Assembly (NCBI GenBank): GCA_023401495.1
Contig: JAEXDU010000217.1
Coordinates: forward strand, 1 to 23,067
Length of the DNA: 23,067 nucleotides
Reading direction: 5' to 3'
From: Bacillota bacterium
GTDB lineage: Bacteria > Bacillota > Clostridia > Oscillospirales > Acutalibacteraceae
This document shows, in pieces, positions 1 through 6,433 of this stretch. Positions within the stretch are counted from its first letter, which is position 1. Every line of letters begins with the position of its first letter. The position numbers and the translations under genes are program-made. The notes beneath the pieces were generated by a model. It made no database searches. It was not told the origin of the DNA and worked only from the letters and a program-made list of their open reading frames with translations.

Positions 1-532
1 CATACAGAAACACCGACGGCAGCCCCTGAAACGCCTTGGGCATATCGGGATTCTTCAGCCGCTCCATCGCGTGGGACAAAACAAGCGCCGCCGTAAAGAA
101 CGCCACACCCGTTCCGATCGCATAGCCGGTGATCTGCCAGCCGGTCATCCGGAACACCCGCTGAATAAACGGCATGGCCAGCACAATGCAGTTGATTGCC
201 GACGAGGAGAACACCGGCTCCAGCCTTTTGTAGCGCGCGGCGAAAAACATACGGTACAAAAGCGCCGCGAGCAGATACACCACCGCAACGCATACCGCGA
301 AAATCGCGGGGCGGTAAAACGCCGCGGGACTGATCCCCGGCACCAGCTGATTGAGAGCGATTCCCATCCAGGCGGAAATCAAAGTAAAAGCGCTTAAAAG
401 TCCGGCGTACGAAAGCAATATTTTCGGCCTGCGCGCCGCGCGGAGCACACGGCTAAACCCGACGCCGCCGCAGAAGATCACATTCTGTGCCGTCAACGCC
501 AGAATCGCATAGAAAAACAACTGCACTGCCAT
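1..532 (-). CDS. rnfA: RnfA-like membrane subunit (partial, runs off the left edge)
   Basis: This is an integral membrane protein of the RnfA/RsxA (NqrE) family, expected to pair with RnfE around a 2Fe-2S cluster inside the membrane. 177 residues are visible and families usually have about 190-200, so only the last few are missing. I see six hydrophobic segments and a C-terminal ERLKNPDMPKAFQG stretch that matches the RERLAVADVPAPFRG region of RsxA. The second family cysteine is kept in the INCIVLA motif (C115). The first, normally in LG(I/L)CP, is serine here (VGFSR, S27); a non-standard cysteine lies nearby at C21. The chosen ATG has an AGGA six bases upstream; an ATG two codons earlier (538) is the alternative. 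The gene starts directly after rnfE. Family assignment is fairly sure; redox function is doubtful. Confidence 0.75.
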   Translation of the reverse strand, partial: MAVQLFFYAILALTAQNVIFCGGVGFSRVLRAARRPKILLSYAGLLSAFTLISAWMGIALNQLVPGISPAAFYRPAIFAVCVAVVYLLAALLYRMFFAARYKRLEPVFSSSAINCIVLAMPFIQRVFRMTGWQITGYAIGTGVAFFTAALVLSHAMERLKNPDMPKAFQGLPSVFLY

Positions 533-540
533 TTCCATTC

Positions 541-1236
541 CTACTTCGCCTTCCTTTCCGCCGCGGCCCGCTTGGCATTCGTGTGCTGAATCAGCGCCGC
601 GATCACGCCCAGCAGCAAAAATCCAACGAGCGGATACGCGCCCGCGTGATATACTCCGCCCGTGTCCTTAACAATGTTGCTCCAAATTTCCCGCAGGGCC
701 GCCACCAGAAAGATCACTGCGGAAAAGCCCGCCGTGCAGCCCAGCGAATCCATGAGCACCGCCAGTGTGATGTGTGACGGCGCATAATCATTGGCGCGCG
801 ACAGAATGATCGAATTGCCGATCATCAGAACCGCGTAGATACTCAGAGCAGAAAACGCCTGCGGCATCAGCCACTTGGCCAGAGCCGCTGCGGGCAGATA
901 CATCACCCCCGAGAGCACCAGCGCAGCCGCAGGACGAATCCACACCGGTATTTTCATCCAGCCGCTGAGAAGGCACACCGGTAGCATCATGACCAGCATC
1001 ATCAGCGAAAGCACTGCGGCGTTCTGCATCGTATAGCCCGCCCCAACCACGGGGAACAGGCCCAGCGCGCCGATTGCCACCGGGTTGCGGAAGACCAGGC
1101 CGTTCAGGAAAATCCCGGTGCTTTCCTTCATCAGGCGCTTGTGCACCGTTTTTTTCGAGCCTCTTGCAGCCGACCGCCGGCCGCCTTTTTCCATTAGTTG
1201 GGATTCTGCCTTCGGCTTTTTCTTATTGCTGCTCAT
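541..1236 (-). CDS. rnfE: RnfE-like membrane subunit lacking both cluster cysteines
   Basis: This is the RnfE/RsxE (NqrD) family membrane subunit, partner of RnfA. After a basic N-terminal extension of about 38 residues come roughly six transmembrane segments. The regions FLNGLVFRNPVAIGALGLFP (residues 43-62), NSIILSRAND and DSLGCTAGFSAVIFLVAALREI line up with LVQLLGLCP, TNCIVVGRAE and [22 protein letters not shown] of E. coli RsxE. Both cysteines that would bind the intramembrane 2Fe-2S cluster are replaced: F61 in LGLFP and S142 in GNSII. The start codon lies inside the end of rnfD (14-base overlap) and is preceded by GGAGGGAGG, so translation is probably coupled. In standard rnf operons rnfG sits between rnfD and rnfE; there is no room for it here. 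The family is fairly sure; I infer that the usual electron path cannot run through it. Confidence 0.8.
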   Translation of the reverse strand: MSSNKKKPKAESQLMEKGGRRSAARGSKKTVHKRLMKESTGIFLNGLVFRNPVAIGALGLFPVVGAGYTMQNAAVLSLMMLVMMLPVCLLSGWMKIPVWIRPAAALVLSGVMYLPAAALAKWLMPQAFSALSIYAVLMIGNSIILSRANDYAPSHITLAVLMDSLGCTAGFSAVIFLVAALREIWSNIVKDTGGVYHAGAYPLVGFLLLGVIAALIQHTNAKRAAAERKAK

Positions 1237-2155
1237 TGCGCCTCGCCTCCCTCCTCGCCGTCACGGCAATCACAAAGCTGTCGATCACAGGAGAAACCGC
1301 GTTCATCAGCAGCACCGCAAAACAGGCCGCCTGCTCAAACGCTCCGTACCGGCGCATCAGCATAATCAGCACACCGGCAACCGCGCCATACAGCGCTTTA
1401 CCGACATGTGTGCGGGGCGACGTCACCGGGTCGGTGATCAAAAATACGGAGCAGAACAGCAGCGAGCCCGACAGCAGCTCATATTTTAATGACGTGAGCG
1501 GCGTTACCATGATGCGCGGGAACAGCAGAGCCATCAGCCCGGCTGCCGCCAGAAAGCACACGGTAATCCGCCAGCTCACCGTTTTTTTCACGATCAGATA
1601 CACGGCGCAGGCCGCAACCACTAATACGGCAGTGGTTCCGATCGCCCCGCCGTCAGTGCCCCACAGCATCTCGGAGGGAATTTGATTTGGCTTGAGCCCC
1701 TCCTTGAGTACCGAAGCGGCGGACGGTTCCGAAAACGAAAACACCCGCTGCGGCCAGAACACGGTGACGAACGCCACTCCCGCCGCAGCAGGGTTAAACG
1801 GATTGTTCCCGGTAAAGCCGAACGGCACACGGGCTGCCAGCACCGCAAACGCGCCCGCCAGAATCGGCAGCCATAAAGGCGCCAGCGGCGGCATGAGCAT
1901 CGCGATGATCAGACCCGTCACCACCGAGGAAAGTTCCGAGATATCCACCTGCCGCTTTGCGATCATACAGGCGGCAATTTCAGAAACAAAGCAGGACGCG
2001 ACTGACGCCGCCGCGACCCAGAGAACGTGCGTGCCGTAATGCACCGTGGGCAAGGGCAAAAGAAGAACCAGCGCCAACAGCATGTCCTTCATCATGGTAG
2101 ACACCGTTTGTCCGCTGCGGAGAAACGGCGGTTTTTGAATCATAAGCTGCTGCAT
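1223..2155 (-). CDS. rnfD: RnfD-like membrane subunit
   Basis: This is the RnfD/NqrB family subunit, normally a multi-pass membrane protein with covalent FMN on a threonine. It has 310 residues from the chosen ATG, which follows the rnfC stop by 7 bases with AAAGGGG upstream; the longer open frame overlapping rnfC is not used. Recognisable family blocks are FTGNNPFNPAAAGVAFV (residues 114-130), GTDGGAIGTTAVLVV (166-180, family GGSIGETSALALL) and FLITDPVTSPRT (238-248). At the flavin-attachment site the family motif (S/T)GATPL reads SAASVL, with serine (S148) in place of threonine and no aspartate six residues before it. Serine attachment by ApbE is conceivable, but the motif is weak. Family assignment is good; flavinylation is uncertain. 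Confidence 0.82.
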   Translation of the reverse strand: MQQLMIQKPPFLRSGQTVSTMMKDMLLALVLLLPLPTVHYGTHVLWVAAASVASCFVSEIAACMIAKRQVDISELSSVVTGLIIAMLMPPLAPLWLPILAGAFAVLAARVPFGFTGNNPFNPAAAGVAFVTVFWPQRVFSFSEPSAASVLKEGLKPNQIPSEMLWGTDGGAIGTTAVLVVAACAVYLIVKKTVSWRITVCFLAAAGLMALLFPRIMVTPLTSLKYELLSGSLLFCSVFLITDPVTSPRTHVGKALYGAVAGVLIMLMRRYGAFEQAACFAVLLMNAVSPVIDSFVIAVTARREARRNEQQ

Positions 2156-2162
2156 TCGGCGC

Positions 2163-3401
2163 TTATCCCCTTTCTCTGATTTCCATCGCGCGGGCCACCG
2201 CCCCCGAAAGATCGAGCCCCGACGGGCATACCACCGAGCAGGCGTTGCAGGCACAGCACAAATCGGCGCGCAGAAGCTGCCCGGCGTCGGGGTATTCCTG
2301 CTCCTGCAGGCGGCGGTAGATATCCCAGGGCATGATCCCTACGGGACAGGCGGCCTCACATTTTCCGCACCCGATGCACGGAAACACTTTGACCGTCTGC
2401 ATCGCCTCCGGCAGAACGATCAGGCACCGCAGGTCCGCAGTAACAGGAGCGGAGAGTTCCTCCACCCGGTTCCCTGTGATCGGCGAGCCCGCGATCACCA
2501 CCGTACGTTTTTTGCGCCCGCACGCCGAGAGCAGGTCTTCAATCGGCATGCCCAGCGGAACCCGCAGGTTCTGCCAGCGGGAAACGCCCTCCCCCGCCAC
2601 GGTGATCACCGTGGTGGTCTGGGGGATTCCGCGCTCTGCCGCCTGCGCAAACGCTTCGAGCGCCTGTACACCGATCAGGCCAGGACGATGTCCCTGCCGG
2701 CGCAGTCTTTTTAAAAGACCGGGCCGCGCGGGGTAACGCCCGCCGCTGCCGACCAGCAGATCGGCGATCTGGCCCGAAACACGCGAGTAGCTGCGGGCGC
2801 GAAAGCCGCTGACGACCGCAATGCCGGTCTTTTTTGCGCCAACCGCCAAAGCCGCCAGCTCCAGCCCCTGCTGAACCCCCTGCGGATTTTCGCGCAGGAC
2901 AGCCAAACCGCTGCAAACATACGGCTCGTCATCCAGCACATTCGCACCAAGCCAATCAATTTTCATTCGACGAAGCCGTTTCAGCTTCTTAAACAAGGGT
3001 ATCCCATCATATTCATCAATAATCCCGGCGGCGGCGGCAAGGCGTATCAGCTCGTCCGGCGTATGCTCCATTCCGGGAGCGCGCAGGGTCAGCTCCTGCT
3101 CCTCGCTGTCCTGCCGGATCACCGCACAGTCCACCATGCCCCGCACCGGGTGGGGCAAAGCCTGAAAGCCGGTGACCGTGCCGCTCACGGGTGAGGTGAC
3201 TGCGACATGGCTGCCCGGCATGGAAAGCTGGGAAAAGCGCAGCACCGTCTCCCCTGCGCGCACGCAGCGGTCGGTCAGCGCCTGAGCGCCCGGCAGAGGC
3301 ACATACAGCACCTCCGGCGCGGGCAGCGCCAGAATTTTCGCTTTCATCGTTCGGCTCTTTTGCTGCTCCAGCCGGATGCCGGAGGAAAAAAACGAAATCA
3401 T
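2163..3401 (-). CDS. rnfC: RnfC-like iron-sulfur subunit with altered nucleotide loop
   Basis: RnfC is the cytoplasmic NADH-facing subunit of Rnf, with FMN and two 4Fe-4S clusters. This copy has 412 residues, close to the usual 430-450. It begins with SSGIRLEQQKSRT, matching the family GGIHPPExK start, which supports the chosen ATG. A biotinyl-like fold around residues 20-85 (VTSPVSGTV) follows, then the NAD/FMN domain, an SLBB-like part near 262-295, and two complete CxxCxxCxxxCP motifs at C342/345/348/352 and C382/385/388/392. The glycine-rich loop GxGGAGFPT is degenerate (DEYDGIPLF, residues 129-137), NGAECEPY reads ANVLDDEPY, and GGPMMG reads GSPITG. So the cluster domain is intact but NADH/FMN binding is doubtful. 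It is the first gene of the operon, followed by rnfD. Confidence 0.85.
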   Translation of the reverse strand: MISFFSSGIRLEQQKSRTMKAKILALPAPEVLYVPLPGAQALTDRCVRAGETVLRFSQLSMPGSHVAVTSPVSGTVTGFQALPHPVRGMVDCAVIRQDSEEQELTLRAPGMEHTPDELIRLAAAAGIIDEYDGIPLFKKLKRLRRMKIDWLGANVLDDEPYVCSGLAVLRENPQGVQQGLELAALAVGAKKTGIAVVSGFRARSYSRVSGQIADLLVGSGGRYPARPGLLKRLRRQGHRPGLIGVQALEAFAQAAERGIPQTTTVITVAGEGVSRWQNLRVPLGMPIEDLLSACGRKKRTVVIAGSPITGNRVEELSAPVTADLRCLIVLPEAMQTVKVFPCIGCGKCEAACPVGIMPWDIYRRLQEQEYPDAGQLLRADLCCACNACSVVCPSGLDLSGAVARAMEIRERG

Positions 3402-3414
3402 TGGAAATCACCTC

Positions 3415-3443
3415 TTACAAAATACCGGGGCCGTTAATATTAT
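3415..3443 (+). promoter_or_regulatory. Promoter for the MecA-like gene
   Basis: TTACAA (3415-3420), 17-base spacer, TATTAT (3438-3443). It lies 36 bases before the TTG start at 3480 and shares its -10 bases with the opposing rnfC promoter. Confidence 0.5.
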
Positions 3444-3467
3444 AGTAGTGAAGCTCTTATTGTGATT
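3439..3467 (-). promoter_or_regulatory. Possible rnfC promoter
   Basis: A perfect -10 TATAAT (3439-3444, minus) lies 38 bases before the rnfC start. The -35 at 17-base spacing is poor (AATCAC). The -10 overlaps the -10 of the opposite promoter for the MecA-like gene. Confidence 0.4.
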
Positions 3468-3479
3468 GGGGGTGTCAAC

Positions 3480-4052
3480 TTGAAGACTAAAGCCCTGGAT
3501 GCTTCTCACCTGCTGATCATCCTGACTGCACGGGAAACCCGGGCCTTGGGGCTGATGCAGGGTTTGAGCTGGAGCAGCCTGCACTGCCGGCTGACGATTG
3601 CCCGCATTTTCGCCGCGGCCTGTGCCAGCACCAACTTTACGCTGAAGAGGGACCAGGTCGCGATTCGTGCGATGGCAACCGCAGACGGTGAAACCGTTCT
3701 GATGTTTACCGCGGTGTCCCCGGCAAAAGCCAAAAAAGGAGAACCGCGTAAAATTTACCGGATCAAATGCTCCGGGCCTTATGTGTATGAACTGGAAAAT
3801 GCCGGAGATCTTCTGGATGTTCTGGAGCATCTGTATCGCCTCAACACGCTCGGCGGATGCCAGCTGCTGCGGTACGGCAACAGCTACCGGCTGATTCTCT
3901 CCCCGTATTTTGCGATGAAAGAAAAAACAGAAGCCTTCTTGAAAGAATACGCCCGGCTTCGCGGCATTGGCAAAACAGCCGCAGCCCTTTCTCTGGAACA
4001 CGGCGAGCTGCTTTCGCGCGACGCAGTGAACCAGGTAGGCGGGTGTCTTTAG
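3480..4052 (+). CDS. MecA-like adaptor protein
   Basis: This 190-residue protein resembles the MecA/YpbH adaptor family, which delivers substrates to the ClpC AAA+ protease. The N terminus MKTKALDASHLLIILTARE has the MecA pattern (a start like MKIEKI followed by a strand and an acidic helix). The second half, PYVYELENAGDLLDVLEHLY followed by a strand with YRLILSP, matches the MecA C-terminal domain that contacts ClpC. Identity is low, and the variable linker is short and basic (AKAKKGEPRK). I chose TTG at 3480 because GGGGGTG sits six bases upstream and the family N terminus fits; a GTG at 3462 would add six unsupported residues. It converges on rpe with overlapping stop codons. A general stress or competence adaptor role is inferred from the family only. 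Confidence 0.6.
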   Translation: MKTKALDASHLLIILTARETRALGLMQGLSWSSLHCRLTIARIFAAACASTNFTLKRDQVAIRAMATADGETVLMFTAVSPAKAKKGEPRKIYRIKCSGPYVYELENAGDLLDVLEHLYRLNTLGGCQLLRYGNSYRLILSPYFAMKEKTEAFLKEYARLRGIGKTAAALSLEHGELLSRDAVNQVGGCL

Positions 4053-4687
4053 CGCCCGGCCGACTGCAGCTGCCGAATCACCGCGGCGGGGTCCTCCGCT
4101 TTAAAGATCCCGGTGCCGGCCACACAAACATCCACGCCCGCCTGTGCGCATTCCAGAACCGTTTGGGCATTGATCCCTCCGTCCACTTCAATCAGGACGG
4201 AGGGATTTTTCTCTTTGATCTGCCGTACCTTCAAAAGCGGCCCGGGCATAAAGCTCTGCCCGCCAAAGCCGGGCTCCACCGTCATGACCAGCACCAGGTA
4301 CAGCTTGTCCAGATACGGAAAGATCGACTCGGCAGGGGTGTTGGGTTTGATTACCATCGCGGGTTTTACCCCGTGAGAAAGGATTTCTTCGATCACTTCA
4401 TCGGGATCATCGGCGCACTCCACATGGAACGAAATGATGTCTGCCCCGGCCTTCGCAAAATCCACAATGTATTTCTTTGGGTGTTGAATCATCAGGTGAA
4501 CATCAAACGGAAGTTTTGTGTGGGGCCGCATGGCCGCGATCACCGGCGCGCCAAAAGAAATATTCGGAACAAACGCGCCGTCCATTACGTCCAGGTGAAC
4601 GAAATCGGCGCCGCCGTCGGTAATTTTTTTCAGCTCGTCCGCCAGATGTGAAAAATCCGACGCCAGCATCGAGGGGGATACTAACAT
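4049..4687 (-). CDS. rpe: Ribulose-phosphate 3-epimerase
   Basis: Rpe interconverts D-ribulose 5-phosphate and D-xylulose 5-phosphate in the pentose phosphate pathway, as a cytoplasmic TIM barrel using a divalent metal. The 212-residue product has the usual length and motifs: SPSMLASDF at the N terminus, HLDVMDGAFVPNISFG (metal-binding His and catalytic Asp, residues 34-49), DVHLMIQHP (metal-binding His), MTVEPGFGGQSF (phosphate loop) and EVDGGIN (second catalytic Asp). The ATG at 4687 is preceded by AGGAAGGAG; the open frame continues 49 codons upstream through a structured leader and should not be translated. Its stop overlaps the stop of the convergent MecA-like gene by four bases, leaving no room for a separate terminator. 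Identification is secure. Confidence 0.96.
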   Translation of the reverse strand: MLVSPSMLASDFSHLADELKKITDGGADFVHLDVMDGAFVPNISFGAPVIAAMRPHTKLPFDVHLMIQHPKKYIVDFAKAGADIISFHVECADDPDEVIEEILSHGVKPAMVIKPNTPAESIFPYLDKLYLVLVMTVEPGFGGQSFMPGPLLKVRQIKEKNPSVLIEVDGGINAQTVLECAQAGVDVCVAGTGIFKAEDPAAVIRQLQSAGR

Positions 4688-4743
4688 ACTGTGAACTCCT
4701 TCCTGCGCAAAACGCAGCGGCTGTTTTGGAACAACCCGCTTCT

Positions 4744-4790
4744 GAGGGAAGCACCGGCACTCCGCTCCGCAGCCAGGAGCGCCGTTCCCT
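4744..4790 (-). ncRNA. Structured 5' leader of rpe
   Basis: In the rpe transcript an outer 7-bp helix GAGGGAA/TTCCCTC (4744-4750 with 4784-4790) encloses a short CGG/CCG pairing and a CGCTCC/GGAGCG hairpin. A further CTGCG-TTTTG-CGCAG hairpin follows directly before the AGGAAGGAG ribosome site. No known riboswitch class is recognised. Confidence 0.4.
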
Positions 4791-4805
4791 CGTTCGATCT
4801 GTTCT

Positions 4806-4834
4806 ATTTTACCCCAATTTCCGCCCTTTTTCAA
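4806..4834 (-). promoter_or_regulatory. rpe promoter
   Basis: TTGAAA (4829-4834), 17-base spacer, TAAAAT (4806-4811) on the minus strand. It predicts a leader of about 110 bases before the rpe start. Confidence 0.6.
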
Positions 4835-4860
4835 GCGCGGCGCAAAACACGTCCAAATAG

Positions 4861-4897
4861 AAAATGCCCGCCACAGCCAGAACGGCTGAGGCAGGCA
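4861..4897 (-). terminator. Terminator of the AEC transporter unit
   Basis: A 14-base stem (TGCCTGCCTCAGCC with GGCTGTGGCGGGCA, one mismatch and one G-U pair) with a 5-base loop, then TTTTCTATTT on the minus strand. Confidence 0.75.
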
Positions 4898-4899
4898 AT

Positions 4900-4959
4900 C
4901 TATTTGAAGCGGTACTCAATCTCGCCCGCAATCCATACTATGCGATTCGGAGCATCCAC
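4900..4959 (-). CDS. Possible 19-residue peptide
   Basis: A short open frame lies between the AEC transporter stop and the terminator: GTG start with AAGGAG five bases upstream, product VDAPNRIVWIAGEIEYRFK read with M first, then TAG just before the terminator stem. An out-of-frame ATG overlaps the start. The good ribosome site and the snug fit in the transcript are the only support. It may be chance. No function is proposed. Confidence 0.3.
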   Translation of the reverse strand: MDAPNRIVWIAGEIEYRFK

Positions 4960-4971
4960 GCCACTCCTTTT

Positions 4972-5913
4972 TCAGGGGACGGAAGCCAAATTCTGCGCCA
5001 GCACTGCAATTGCCGGCATGGTGAGAATCGAGAACAGCGTGCTCAGCGCGATCATCTTACAGGCCAGCTGCGTGTCGTTGCCGAGCTTGATCGCAAACAG
5101 CACCGAGTTCATCCCAACCGGCGCGGCCATCAGCAGCGCCGTGGTCACCATCACGGCGGGATCGGGCCGAAGCAGCCACAACAGCAGCAAAAAAGCCACC
5201 GGCACCATAACAAGACGCAGCGCCGTCACCAGATAGACCTCGCGGTCTGAAAAAACATCGCGCAGGCTCAGCTTAGCCAGATATGTACCCACCACAATCA
5301 TCGCCAGCGGCGTGTTCATCGCCCCAATAGAGTCCAGCGTTTGAACCAGAGGCTCCGGCAGAGAAATCGACAGCGCGTACAGCGGCAGTCCGATCGCAAA
5401 GCTGATGGTTCCGGGGTTCAGCAGCGCCTTTCTCAGCATCTGTTTGCGGTCCTCCCCGGCTCCGCCCAGGATGATATACCCATGCGTCCATGTCAAAAGA
5501 TTAAAGGCCACCACGCACGCAGAGGCGTATACCACGCCTGCGCTGCCCAAAATGGCCTGGGCCAGCGGCAGACCCATGAATCCGCAGTTGGAATATACTG
5601 CGCCGTAGCGCAGCATACCTGCGCGGGCACGTGTCTGCCTGCGGAACATCAGCTGCATGGCCGCGGCGACGGCAATCATCCCCGCCAGAAATAAAAGGAT
5701 CGTCAGCAGGATCTTGCCCGTGCTGACTCCTTCCGAATCCGCCTGCAGAGCCGCGATAATCAAACACGGCCCAACGATATACAGCAGCAGATTCGTCAGC
5801 TGAGCGGCGCCGCGCGAGGTAATGATCCGCTTTTTATAGCAGACATACCCCACACTCATGATCAAAAACATAACGAGGACCTTTTCCGCCACGGCAAGGG
5901 TCGAAGCGATCAA
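4972..5913 (-). CDS. AEC-family (auxin efflux carrier type) transporter
   Basis: This 313-residue membrane protein has about ten hydrophobic segments in two halves, the layout of the AEC/bile-acid-sodium-symporter-like carriers. In bacteria these mostly export or import small organic acids such as malate or malonate. Family features include VGYVCYKKRIIT near the N terminus, LLLYIVGPCLIIAAL, YSNCGFMGLPLAQAILG (residues 108-124) and the late APVGMNSVLFA motif. The start is TTG at 5913, with AGGGAGG inside the end of the preceding gene (two bases between stop and start), so translation is coupled. It is the second gene after a strong promoter at 6401-6429 and ends at the terminator at 4861-4897. 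Substrate cannot be read from the sequence. Confidence 0.88.
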   Translation of the reverse strand: MIASTLAVAEKVLVMFLIMSVGYVCYKKRIITSRGAAQLTNLLLYIVGPCLIIAALQADSEGVSTGKILLTILLFLAGMIAVAAAMQLMFRRQTRARAGMLRYGAVYSNCGFMGLPLAQAILGSAGVVYASACVVAFNLLTWTHGYIILGGAGEDRKQMLRKALLNPGTISFAIGLPLYALSISLPEPLVQTLDSIGAMNTPLAMIVVGTYLAKLSLRDVFSDREVYLVTALRLVMVPVAFLLLLWLLRPDPAVMVTTALLMAAPVGMNSVLFAIKLGNDTQLACKMIALSTLFSILTMPAIAVLAQNLASVP

Positions 5914-5915
5914 GA

Positions 5916-6314
5916 CTAATCCTCCCTATGGCTGTCCGGCGAATCACCGGCGGGTGTGGAATCCTCATCCGAAGCTTCCTGCGGCAGAGCCTGTCCTTCC
6001 GGCTCACTGAACTTCTCATCCAGCGAATGACCCTGTTCGGGCTGCTCCTGCTCCAGCATGGCCTCGGTTCGCTTTTTCTCGCGGTAGAAAGCTACGCCCA
6101 CCACGGCCAGCGCGACCGCGGTCACTCCGCGCAGTACCCAGCCCATGGTTCCGCTGAACATGTGGTAATCCGGGTACAGCAGATTCATCAGCCACCATCC
6201 GCCAAGGAACAAAAAGTATATCCCTGCGAAAATAAATATCTTGTTTTCCTTGCGCAGTCTGAAAATCATGATCAGACCGGCGGCAAACCAGATCACGGGG
6301 TAAAGATATGCCAT
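5916..6314 (-). CDS. Small membrane protein of unknown function
   Basis: The 132-residue product has four predicted hydrophobic stretches: residues 3-18 (LYPVIWFAAGLIMIF), 26-47 (FIFAGIYFLFLGGWWLMNLLYP), and two within 52-77. A charged, disordered-looking tail follows (EKKRTEAMLEQEQPEQG onward, rich in E, Q, D, S and P). The ATG at 6314 has AGGAGA nine bases upstream; an earlier ATG seven bases before it is out of frame. It precedes and is probably translationally coupled to the AEC transporter gene, so a helper role in that transport unit is possible. I do not recognise the family. Confidence 0.7.
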   Translation of the reverse strand: MAYLYPVIWFAAGLIMIFRLRKENKIFIFAGIYFLFLGGWWLMNLLYPDYHMFSGTMGWVLRGVTAVALAVVGVAFYREKKRTEAMLEQEQPEQGHSLDEKFSEPEGQALPQEASDEDSTPAGDSPDSHRED

Positions 6315-6354
6315 ATACCATTTTCTCCTGTTCTCTGAAGAGAGAATTTCTCAA

Positions 6355-6383
6355 GTCTCGTTTCATCATTCTTCAAACGAGAC
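6355..6383 (-). promoter_or_regulatory. Inverted repeat in the 5' leader of the AEC unit
   Basis: Perfect 9-base arms GTCTCGTTT/AAACGAGAC separated by 11 bases, starting about 10 bases after the predicted transcription start. A second small hairpin, TTCTCT-GAAG-AGAGAA, lies at 6330-6346 near the ribosome site. This could be an operator or an RNA hairpin. Confidence 0.5.
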
Positions 6384-6400
6384 CTGAATATTCAGTATTT

Positions 6401-6429
6401 AGTATAAAACCGGAGAATGGGATTGTCAA
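6401..6429 (-). promoter_or_regulatory. Promoter of the membrane protein/AEC unit
   Basis: TTGACA (6424-6429), 17-base spacer, TATACT (6401-6406), minus strand. The -35 begins 5 bases past the stop codon of the upstream gene. Confidence 0.8.
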
Positions 6430-6433
6430 GGAC

